Source of the DNA: Bacteroidia bacterium
GTDB taxonomy: Bacteria > Bacteroidota > Bacteroidia > Chitinophagales > Saprospiraceae
Direction of reading: 5' to 3'
DNA: 13,062 nt
Assembly (NCBI GenBank): GCA_030431945.1
Contig: JAUIIF010000058.1
Location: 1-13,062, forward strand
The translations under genes and the position numbers were made by a program. Within the stretch, counting starts at the first letter, position 1; each line of letters begins with the position of its first letter. Of the stretch, positions 1-7,100 are shown in pieces. A model generated the notes under the pieces. The model worked only from the letters and a program-made list of their open reading frames with translations. It ran no database searches and was not told where the DNA came from.

Positions 1-92
1 CTTTTCGGGTACATCTGTACTTGTACCGAAACAATAAACAAACTATCTCGTCAACACCCCCAAAGTTACCCAACCTCCTCCTCTCCTACCTC
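1..92. other. Left-edge non-coding stretch with a GTAC-rich inverted repeat
   Basis: No gene is supported here. The stretch lies downstream of the ArsR-type gene. Bases 8-13 (GGTACA) and 22-27 (TGTACC) form a perfect 6-bp inverted repeat around an 8-nt loop. With one bulged base (G7) the pairing extends by TTTC (3-6) against GAAA (28-31). Neither strand has a convincing U-tract after the stem, so it is as likely an operator-like palindrome of a gene outside the window as a terminator. Confidence 0.35.
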
Positions 93-425
93 CTAAACCA
101 TTCTCCGGACGGTTCCGTCCACACGCAGCATTCTTCGCGAAGCCATGCTGCAAGCACGAAACAGCTCCAGGTTCAACCGGTAACCTCCTTTTTTGGTGTG
201 GAGCAAAGCGGGTTCAAGAAAATTAAGCCGTGTCAGTAAAGAAATGTGCTGCATACAGGTTCGTTCATCGAGCGGTATTCCTGCTATGAGTACGGTATAC
301 GGTAAGGCGTCTCCACTAACCAGCCGACTAATCATTCTTACCCGGGCGGGATGTGCCATACCTTGGCATAGTTTACTTGCTAATTGCTCATCGAGGTCGA
401 AAAGGGGGGATTTGGAGCGGGCCAT
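93..425 (-). CDS. ArsR-type winged-helix transcriptional regulator
   Basis: A 110-aa protein recognised as a small winged helix-turn-helix repressor of the ArsR/SmtB type. It acts in the cytoplasm, normally as a DNA-binding dimer. The diagnostic stretch is GMAHPARVRMISRLVSGD (residues 22-39), the usual 'ADPTRLRIL' helix. The probable recognition helix is around residues 54-68 (ERTCMQHISLLTRL) and the wing around 72-86. The classical metal-site ELCVCDL motif is absent and the three cysteines (20, 57, 92) are scattered, so metal sensing is unlikely. The ligand and targets are unknown. The ATG at 425 is the only good start; the upstream region is AT-rich. The gene diverges from the acetyltransferase across 369 nt, so it could control itself or that gene. 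The family call is fairly firm, the role is not. Confidence 0.8.
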   Translation of the reverse strand: MARSKSPLFDLDEQLASKLCQGMAHPARVRMISRLVSGDALPYTVLIAGIPLDERTCMQHISLLTRLNFLEPALLHTKKGGYRLNLELFRACSMASRRMLRVDGTVRRMV

Positions 426-794
426 ACTACTGCTGCTTAACTGCTGTCAAAAGGGAATTACCGCCACAATAATAAACAATAATTCTTAAATAATAAAATA
501 ACAAACACTTCAATTGCTTTACCCCTCGCGTGCGCCTCCTGCCCTCTTTTCCCTTCCCCTCTCAACCTTTTAAGCATCGATTTCAGCTACCGACCAGGGT
601 AGCACCGCCCTTTTCTACACTGTCTTTCCGTATCCCTGCCCGCTTTTAGCCCCTACTTTGTTTAAGCTAATAAAGCTCGTGCCAATCAGGCATTCCCCTT
701 TTCCTCCCTGCAAAATCATTCCTTTACAGCTGCGGCAAAAAACCTTTCTTTGCATCAGTCACCTTCCGGTGGCGAGCACCTTCATCGTTTTTCT
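426..794. other. Divergent intergenic region between the ArsR-type gene and the acetyltransferase
   Basis: I see no gene in these 369 nt. The left third (about 450-510) is AT-rich and should hold the ArsR-type promoter. The middle (about 530-570) is a C/T-rich polypyrimidine stretch on the plus strand. TACTTTG at 654-660 resembles a bacteroidotal -7 box with one base missing from TAnnTTTG; it lies 135 nt before the acetyltransferase ATG and has no clear -33 TTG. A plus-strand frame from 750 could extend the acetyltransferase upstream, but it adds residues unlike the family. Confidence 0.4.
466..483. repeat. Two direct copies of ACAATAAT, 10 nt apart
   Basis: ACAATAAT occurs at 466-473 and again at 476-483, one helical turn apart, about 41-58 nt upstream of the ArsR-type start codon. 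The spacing would suit two protomers on one DNA face. The sequence is simple and AT-rich, so chance is a real alternative. Confidence 0.3.
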
Positions 795-1250
795 ATGCAG
801 CTCACTTACCAGGCAATTCCCTTTACCTCCCTGACGACCGCACAGCTTTACGCGTTGCTTCGGCTACGGGCCGAAGTCTTCGTCGTCGAACAGAATTGTG
901 TGTACCAGGACCTGGACGACAAGGACCAGCCCGCCCTCCATTTACTCGGCACCACCGAAGATGGTCGCCTGGCAGCCTATACCCGTCTGCTTGACCGGGG
1001 CATTTCCTATCCCGACTACGCAAGCATCGGCCGGGTTATTACCGCGCCGTTTGCGCGCGGGCAAGGTTTGGGGCGCCCCCTGATGGAGGCTTCTCTCCAA
1101 GCCTTGTTTACGGCGTATGGCGTTCAGCCGGTTAAAATAAGCGCCCAGGCTCACCTGCAGGCTTACTACGGCAGTGTCGGTTTTACGGGTGTTGGGGATA
1201 TTTACGATGAAGATGGCATCCCCCACCGCGCAATGCTCTACCAACCTTGA
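795..1250 (+). CDS. elaA: ElaA-like GNAT family N-acetyltransferase
   Basis: A 151-aa GCN5-related acetyltransferase of the ElaA type, which would transfer an acetyl group from acetyl-CoA to an amine. The physiological substrate is not established. The strongest signature is near the N-terminus: LYALLRLRAEVFVVEQNC followed by VYQDLDDKD (residues 18-44), characteristic of ElaA. The acetyl-CoA pyrophosphate-binding loop is RGQGLGRPL (88-96). The C-terminal part, AHLQAYYGSVGF then YDEDGIPHRAML (119-148), also matches the family. I place the start at ATG 795, because the product then has the usual ElaA length of about 150 aa; an in-frame start at 750 adds 15 residues with no family likeness. It is probably monocistronic. 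Its stop lies 3 nt from that of the convergent DUF5995 gene. Confidence 0.9.
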   Translation: MQLTYQAIPFTSLTTAQLYALLRLRAEVFVVEQNCVYQDLDDKDQPALHLLGTTEDGRLAAYTRLLDRGISYPDYASIGRVITAPFARGQGLGRPLMEASLQALFTAYGVQPVKISAQAHLQAYYGSVGFTGVGDIYDEDGIPHRAMLYQP

Positions 1251-1253
1251 AGC

Positions 1254-2012
1254 CTAGGAGCGTAAACGTTCAATATTCCTGCCTACTGCCGCCCCTTCCG
1301 TACGGGCCAGTACCTTCCAGGCCCAGCGGGTGAGGCGGGTTCCCGGCCGATTGATCCGGGTCGCCAGGCGAACGACGTTGCTGTCCACCCGGTTAACCAC
1401 CTTTTGGTGATCCGCTGCGGCAGCCCACACCTGGTGGGCCACTACCCACGCCTGTTCGCGGGCGGCCCGCATGTAGACATCCAGCAGGTATTCGTCCCGC
1501 TGCCAGCCCAGCCGATCAATTACGCTGAAGAATGGACTGATGCGGGAAATACGATCCTGCAGCTCTTCGATAATTTCCTGAAGAATATCGTTGACCCGAC
1601 GAAAATCAGCCTCCAGATCATCCAGGTTCCGGCCGGCCATCAGCCGGCCGGCCGCAATGCCCAGGTCAAGGTTAATGTGGGCGTTCATCCCAAGCAGGAC
1701 GTGCTGCAGCATCGCTTTGTTTTCCTTAGCCGCATCAAAGGCCAGGCGCCAGGAGGCGGAGCAATCCGCGCCCGCATGGTAGCATGCATAGGCTTCCAGG
1801 TAGAGGTTGGCGAAGGCAACGTCAAAGACCTCCATCCGGGCATTATCGTCAAAGCGTCCGGCGCTAATGGCGGCTTTGATGGCCGCCGTCGTTCGGCGGT
1901 ATACGTAGGTAAAGTAACCGACGGGGTCGTTGGTGCGGCAAGCCGTATCAATGATCTGATCCAGTTGGTCCAGTACCTCGTCAATGGTGGTAGGAGTGGC
2001 GGACATGAACAC
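1254..2012 (-). CDS. DUF5995 family protein
   Basis: A 252-aa, largely helical, soluble protein with no signal peptide or membrane segment. I recognise it as DUF5995 from the motif LLGMNAHINLDLGIAA (residues 106-121), preceded by a conserved-looking His/Trp region (YHAGADCSASWRLAF, 78-92). The family has no assigned function. The clustered His and Asp residues (H79, H104, H112, D116) would allow a metal or substrate site, but that is speculation. The GTG at 2012 is favoured because a perfect AGGAGG lies 7 nt before it; an in-frame ATG at 2006 would be 13 nt from that site. The gene follows the TonB-C-domain gene by 26 nt on the same strand and is probably co-transcribed. Residues around 119-127 are encoded in a strong GC hairpin. 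Confidence 0.85.
   Translation of the reverse strand: MFMSATPTTIDEVLDQLDQIIDTACRTNDPVGYFTYVYRRTTAAIKAAISAGRFDDNARMEVFDVAFANLYLEAYACYHAGADCSASWRLAFDAAKENKAMLQHVLLGMNAHINLDLGIAAGRLMAGRNLDDLEADFRRVNDILQEIIEELQDRISRISPFFSVIDRLGWQRDEYLLDVYMRAAREQAWVVAHQVWAAAADHQKVVNRVDSNVVRLATRINRPGTRLTRWAWKVLARTEGAAVGRNIERLRS
1629..1651. repeat. GC-only inverted repeat inside the DUF5995 gene
   Basis: CCGGCCGGC (1629-1637) and GCCGGCCGG (1643-1651) pair perfectly over 9 bp around a 5-nt loop. The hairpin is in coding sequence, around the AGRLMAGR residues, with no U-tract, so it is not a terminator. It may only reflect two neighbouring Ala-Gly-Arg-like codon strings. Confidence 0.6.
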
Positions 2013-2019
2013 AAGATAA

Positions 2020-2025
2020 CCTCCT
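2020..2025 (-). promoter_or_regulatory. Shine-Dalgarno sequence of the DUF5995 gene
   Basis: AGGAGG on the minus strand, 7 nt before GTG 2012 and 13 nt before ATG 2006. It decides the start in favour of GTG. Consensus Shine-Dalgarno sites are uncommon in Bacteroidota, where most genes show only A-rich leaders, so this one is unusual for the window. Confidence 0.6.
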
Positions 2026-2038
2026 AGCAGATAAATCC

Positions 2039-2608
2039 CTAAAAGCGATCAATCCCATGCCTGAACACCACGGGGATGTTCACCAAGGCGGCCACTGCTT
2101 TCCCGTTGATCGTCCCCGGATTAAAACGGGGCAGTTCCCTGGTTACCCGAACGGCTTCCAACACGAGGTCCTGCTGCGCACGCGACCACTTTTTCGGGCC
2201 GTCGGCAATGATCCATTTCTTTTTTTTCAGCATGAATTCATGGGCACAGCCCAGAGAAATTTCCTGCGTCGCTACTACCGGAAGACTGTCCCGCAGGGTC
2301 ACCACTGACTGCTCCAGGAAAAGGCCGGCACTGTCCGCCGTAAACACCCCATTGGTGTCGACAATACCGTAAACCAGCACCTTCCCTCCCGTCCTGGTCG
2401 CCAGGGCCGTCCGTGGAAAACGAATCTTCCGGTAAATAGCGTGCGCGAGGCGGGCGTCGGGGCCGCTTGGCAGACCGGCAGTGATGTCCACCGCCTCCCG
2501 GGGGATAGCCGGCAACGTACTCAGACTATCCGGGATGTAGGCTTTTGACTGGCCCGACAGGTTCCCACCAAAAAAGAAAAGTATCGGTAGTAAATAATGG
2601 AACTTCAT
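2039..2608 (-). CDS. Secreted protein with a TonB C-terminal-like domain
   Basis: A 189-aa exported protein. Residues 1-19 form a signal peptide (MKFHYLLPILFFFGG...), probably cleaved before Gln20; there is no lipobox Cys. The domain starts around 50 with FPRTALATRTGGKVLVYGIVDTNG (64-87), the first part of the TonB-C fold. It ends with RELPRFNPGTINGKAVAALVNIPVVF (157-182), the closing strands. Between them lies an extra stretch of about 50 residues (95-145) containing KKKK and a Trp pair, longer than in ordinary TonB-C domains. The protein lacks a retained membrane anchor and a Pro-rich spacer, so it is unlikely to be a full energy-transducing TonB; a periplasmic or envelope role is inferred. 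The start is ATG 2608, since an upstream in-frame TTG at 2632 lies inside the likely -7 box. DUF5995 follows 26 nt downstream. Confidence 0.75.
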   Translation of the reverse strand: MKFHYLLPILFFFGGNLSGQSKAYIPDSLSTLPAIPREAVDITAGLPSGPDARLAHAIYRKIRFPRTALATRTGGKVLVYGIVDTNGVFTADSAGLFLEQSVVTLRDSLPVVATQEISLGCAHEFMLKKKKWIIADGPKKWSRAQQDLVLEAVRVTRELPRFNPGTINGKAVAALVNIPVVFRHGIDRF

Positions 2609-2629
2609 CAGGTTGTCAGGTTTATGGCG

Positions 2630-2637
2630 CAAAGATA
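2630..2637 (-). promoter_or_regulatory. -7 promoter box before the TonB-C-domain gene
   Basis: TATCTTTG on the minus strand exactly fits the Bacteroidota -7 consensus TAnnTTTG. It lies 21 nt before ATG 2608, which predicts a short leader of roughly 15-20 nt. I see no TTG at the -33 position. It probably drives the two-gene TonB-C/DUF5995 unit. Confidence 0.5.
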
Positions 2638-2648
2638 ATTGTGGCAGC

Positions 2649-2656
2649 TATTTTTG
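2649..2656 (+). promoter_or_regulatory. Candidate -7 box facing rarA
   Basis: TATTTTTG on the plus strand fits TAnnTTTG and lies 11 nt from the oppositely oriented box at 2630-2637. If used, it would give rarA a leader of about 180 nt. There is no clear -33 TTG. A poorer box, TATCTTG at 2810-2816, is closer to the gene. Confidence 0.28.
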
Positions 2657-2843
2657 CCCGGCAGCCTGCGTGTACAGCATACGCCGCCTGATTTGCCCGG
2701 AACAAGCAGTCTCCTCAGGCGAGAATCAGGTCATCAGCGTACGGTGGCAGCCGCAGCTTTCGCGCGCCTTGCTTTCCAGAAACTAAGGCCTGCACCCGCG
2801 TCCGCGCCCTATCTTGCAGCTCCAAAAAAACAAAAAGCACCTC

Positions 2844-4118
2844 ATGCAGCCTCTTGCCGAACGCATGCGCCCTACTACCCTCGACGATTACGTCGGCCAG
2901 GCCCACCTCGTGGGGCCGGGGGCCGTGCTGCGCCGTGCCGTGGAAACCAAACGCCTGCCCAGTTTCATTTTGTGGGGACCGCCGGGGGTGGGAAAAACAA
3001 CGCTGGCCAAGATCGTGGCGGGGCAGCTGGAAGTGCCCTTCTACATGCTTTCCGCCATCAACTCCGGCGTCAAAGACGTACGGGACACCATTGATAAGGC
3101 AAAGCGCGGACAGTTCTTCGACCGCGCCAGCCCCATCCTGTTTATCGACGAAATTCACCGCTTCAGTAAAAGCCAGCAAGACAGTTTGCTGGGCGCCGTG
3201 GAAGCCGGCATCGTTACCCTCATCGGCGCGACTACCGAGAACCCGAGTTTTGAAGTTATCCCCGCCCTGCTCAGTCGCTGCCAGGTGTACATTCTGGAAC
3301 CACTGGGGGAAGAAGAACTCAAAAGTATGGTCGAGAAGGCGCTGACGCAGGATGCCGTGCTGAGCAAAAGGGCCGTCAAGGTCGAGGATTACGGTACGCT
3401 GCTCCGCTATTCCGGCGGTGACGGCCGGCGGCTGTACAACCTGCTCGAACTCGTCACCAACGATGCCGCTGATGGCCAGGAGGTGGTCATTACCGATGCG
3501 CTGGTCTCCGCCCGGGTGCACGAGAACCTGACCCGGTACGATAAGACCGGAGAACAGCATTACGACATTGCTTCGGCCATGATTAAGTCCATCCGCGGCT
3601 CCGATCCGAACGGCGCTGTTTACTGGCTGGCCCGGATGATTGAAGGGGGCGAAGACGTCAAATTCATTTGCCGCCGACTCATCATCTCTGCCTCCGAAGA
3701 CATCGGGCTGGCCAATCCGAATGCGCTGTTAATGGCTACTACGGCCGCCCAGGCAGCCCAGATGGTCGGGTATCCGGAAGCCAGGATCATCCTCAGCCAG
3801 GCGGTCGTTTACCTGGCCTCCAGCCAAAAAAGCAATTCCAGTTACCAAGCCATCAACAACGCCCAGGCAGCCGTCCGGAAAACAGGCACCCTTCCCGTTC
3901 CACTGCACCTGCGGAATGCACCGACCAAGCTTATGAAGCAACTGGACTACGGAAAAAACTATAACTACAGCCACGACAACCCCGGAAACTTCAAAGCACA
4001 GGAGTATTTGCCCGCTGAACTGGCGGGGCAGCCACTCTTTGTCCCCAAGCCTAACAACCCGACGGAAAAAGCAATCCTGGACCGGTTGAAGCAATGGTGG
4101 GGCGGGAAGTACTACTAA
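2844..4118 (+). CDS. rarA: RarA/MgsA AAA+ ATPase, replication-associated recombination protein A
   Basis: A 424-aa clamp-loader-related AAA+ ATPase that, in studied bacteria, acts as a tetramer at stalled replication forks and single-strand gaps with SSB. Visible motifs in order: Walker A GPPGVGKTT (45-53); Walker B ILFIDEIH (98-105); sensor 1 GATTENPS (128-135); the SRC arginine-finger motif (144-146); sensor 2 GGDGRR (191-196). The C-terminal tetramerisation region includes MIKSIRGSDPNGAVYWLARM (246-265), SASEDIGLANPNAL (282-295) and DYGKNYNYSHDNPGNFKAQEYLP (368-390). Length and motifs are complete. The ATG at 2844 gives the family-typical N-terminus (MQPLAERMRP) after an A-rich leader; an in-frame TTG at 2814 adds ten Lys/Gln-rich residues and is less likely. 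It is a single gene, convergent with the large secreted-protein gene. No frameshift is seen. Confidence 0.95.
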   Translation: MQPLAERMRPTTLDDYVGQAHLVGPGAVLRRAVETKRLPSFILWGPPGVGKTTLAKIVAGQLEVPFYMLSAINSGVKDVRDTIDKAKRGQFFDRASPILFIDEIHRFSKSQQDSLLGAVEAGIVTLIGATTENPSFEVIPALLSRCQVYILEPLGEEELKSMVEKALTQDAVLSKRAVKVEDYGTLLRYSGGDGRRLYNLLELVTNDAADGQEVVITDALVSARVHENLTRYDKTGEQHYDIASAMIKSIRGSDPNGAVYWLARMIEGGEDVKFICRRLIISASEDIGLANPNALLMATTAAQAAQMVGYPEARIILSQAVVYLASSQKSNSSYQAINNAQAAVRKTGTLPVPLHLRNAPTKLMKQLDYGKNYNYSHDNPGNFKAQEYLPAELAGQPLFVPKPNNPTEKAILDRLKQWWGGKYY

Positions 4119-4156
4119 AAATAAAAGAGCGGCAACGGGCTAACCCATTACCGCTC
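4117..4156 (-). terminator. Intrinsic terminator of the modular secreted-protein gene
   Basis: Read on the minus strand, GAGCGGTAATGGG (4156-4144) and CCCGTTGCCGCTC (4139-4127) form a 13-bp stem with two T-G wobbles and a 4-nt loop. It is followed immediately by TTTTATTTTT (4126-4117). It lies about 43 nt past the stop codon of the large minus-strand gene. The T-tract overlaps the rarA stop codon. On the plus strand the two wobbles become C-A mismatches and no U-tract follows, so it should work mainly in one direction. Confidence 0.85.
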
Positions 4157-4198
4157 CAACAGTGAAATTTCCTTACCAGCCAGTGGCCAGCGAGGTGA

Positions 4199-7100
4199 TT
4201 ATTGCTTAAGCAATTTAATGGTCAGCAGTCCCTGACCAGTGCTTACCAAGGCTACGTAATTACCTTTCGGCAGTGCGCCCATTGGGAGTGCATACTGAAC
4301 GGTATTCGGCGTCCAGTTACCGACTACCTGGCCGTTGGCATTGAACAACGTCAGGCGGTCCATTCGTACGGGAGCGACGATGTTAACCACTTCTCCAACC
4401 GGGTTCGGGAAGGCTTCCAGCACCCCTACTTCCGGCGTATTGGTACCGTCTACTACATCTTTGTAGAAGTAAACATTGTCCAGGTAGAGCGTACCTGCAC
4501 CTACCGGCAGACCACTGATGATAAACTGGTTGATGTCCGTTTGATTCATTCCGGCGAAATCCGCCAGCGGAATATCCAGGCCGACCCAGGTTTTGGTAGC
4601 CGTCATGAAGACCAGCTCATTCTCCGTATCATTATCACCACCGAAGCCGTCCATGCCGAAGTCGACCAGTTTGATCCGCATGGTATCCATATTCGGCGTC
4701 CAGTAGTCAACGTGCAAGTGGGTCATGCCTGCCGTCGTCAGGTCGATCGCATTGGGACCTAGGGTTTCAATGCCTACGAAATCCAGACCAGTATACTTCT
4801 TGGTGGGGTTACCATCAATCATGATGTCGGTTAAGGTGGCCATGCTCCAGTCAGTCCTCCAGGTATCTACCGGCACGTCCGTGTAGGCATCGCTGAACAT
4901 GGAAATGACGTTGGCCGCAGCGCGGGTGGGCGTTGGCGCGGCCTCCATGGGCTCGTCGTCACCACCACCGTTACCACCACTGCCAAACATTACGTCATCC
5001 CAGTAGTACGTTGCATCGGCAGAGGGTACGGTGCCAAAATCAAAGAAGATGGTTGCCTTATTGTAGGTCGCTCCGTAATTGACTGCAGCGGTTCCCGTCC
5101 GTTCCATGCTGAAATCGAAGTTCAGCGTATCCCAGGCACCGGCTACGGTGGTATTAGTGAGCGTTTCCACGCTGACGGTGGGGTCATCCCGGTTTTCCAC
5201 CTTGAGCATTACCGGCGTTCCGGCCGTAGGAGACCATACCCGTACGGACATGGTGCTGGCGCCTTCCGCCAGCAGAATCCGGGAAGCGAAGCCGGCAGGG
5301 CCGCCTTCGGTGGAGGTCAGGGTGGTACCGGCGAAGGTGGCAGAACCAGCCGTTTTGGTAGTTTGGGCTACAGTATTGGTCGCATCTTCGGGATCAGCGA
5401 CCAGCAGGGAAACGGCGCCTTCGAAATCCATCAAGCCATAATCAACGCCTTCTTCTTCAAAGGTTACCGGCAGGTCCATCTGCGTACCCAGTGGTTCCCC
5501 TTTGTAGAAATAGATGTTGTCGAGGTAGACATTGCTGCCTCCGGCCGGTGCGCTGGAGATGATCAACTGGCTGATATCCGTCTGATTCATGCCGGCAAAA
5601 GCGGGTAACGGATACTCAACGCTGACCCACTGCCCCTGAGCCAGGTTTCTGGGAACTTCGAATTCAGTATCATTGCCGTTTCCAAACCCATCGCCCCCGA
5701 AGTCGACCAGCTTAGTGCGGAAGGTAGTGCTGTTTGCCGACCAGAAGTCGAGGTGCAGGTGGGTCATGCCGGCGGCCACCAGATCAAGAGCATTATCGCC
5801 CAGGGTTTCAATGCCGGCGAAGGCCAGATCCCGGTACAACAAAGTGGGATTGCCTTCGATCAGGGTGTCCGTCAATGTACCGACGCTGAATTCAGCCAGG
5901 AAGGTATCCACCGGAACACTCGTGTAGGCATCACTGAAGATGGAGATAACGTCTGCCGCATCGCGGGTAGGGGTTGGTGCTGCCGTCAGGGGGCCTGGCT
6001 CAACGACCGTACCCCCAAACACTACATCATCCCAGTAGTACGTCGCAGCGGCGGCGGGCTCGGTACCAAAGTCAAAAAATACGGTCGCCTTGTTATAAAT
6101 GGCATCATAGTTAATAGGCGCTGTTTCGGGGCGATGTTGGCTGAAGTCGAAGACCAGCGTATCCCAGGCACCGGCGACGCGGGTATCCGTTAATGTTTCC
6201 ACACTCACGGTAGGGTCATCATCCTTTTCCACCTTGAGCATCACCGGGGTACCGACGCTGGGCGACCAAACCCGTACGGACATCGTAGTAGCGCCCACAC
6301 TGAAGGGAATGGGCGTGGCGAAGCCCTGGGGGGCGCCCTCCTCAGCGGAGGTCAGGGTCGTGCCGGCAAAGGTTGCCGCACCGGCATTTTTCGTGGTTTC
6401 AACCACCGTATTCGTTGCATCTTCCGGATCGGCGACAAGCTGGGAGGCAGTACCTTCGAAATCTACCAGGCCGTAGTCTACGCCCTCTTCTTCGAAAGTC
6501 ACCGGCAGGTCCATTTGTGCACCCAACGGCTCTCCGGCGTAGAAGTAAATGTTATCAAGGTAAACATCACTCGTGCTTACCGGTAAACTGGAAATGATGA
6601 ACTGGCTGATGTCAGACTGGTTCATGCCGGCAAACTGGGTGAGGCGGTATTCCACACTTACCCATTCTCCGCGGGCCAGGTCCATGGCGACTTCCGCATC
6701 CGTATCCGCATTGGCTCCTTCGAAGCCGTCGCCACCGAAATCAACCAGTTTTACCCGGAAGGTGGTGCTGTTGGAAGACCAGAAGTCGAGGTGCAGATGC
6801 GTCATACCGGCAGCTTCCAGGTCGAGCGCGTTCGCGCCCGTCATTTCGATCCCCGCAAAGTCGAGGCCGCTGTAGCGCTTCATGGCACTTCCGTCAATGA
6901 CGGTATCCGTCAGCATAGCACTACTCCACACCGTTAAGAAGGTGTCTACCGGGACGTCGGTATAGGCGTCACTGAAAAGAGAGATGACGTCTTCTGCCAG
7001 CTGGGTGGGTGCGGGGGCGGCCGTCGTCGGGCCGGTGGGCGCCATGGTTCCCCCGTCGTTATAAAAGTAGAAATTGGCCAGGTAGACATCACTCATTCCC

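Noticed and set aside
1404..2027. Plus-strand open frame of 207 codons opposite the DUF5995 gene
   Set aside because: It is the reverse complement of a recognised gene with a conserved family motif; its product has no family likeness.
2814..2843. TTG-initiated N-terminal extension of RarA
   Set aside because: It adds ten Lys/Gln-rich residues absent from the usual RarA N-terminus; the ATG at 2844 after an A-rich leader is better.
2639..3094. Plus-strand frame of 151 codons before and inside rarA
   Set aside because: Low-complexity Arg/Pro/Ala product running out of frame into rarA, with no signal or domain.
2715..3560. Minus-strand open frame of 281 codons opposite rarA
   Set aside because: It is antisense to a complete, motif-perfect rarA, has no recognisable domain, and is explained by GC-rich codon use on the other strand.
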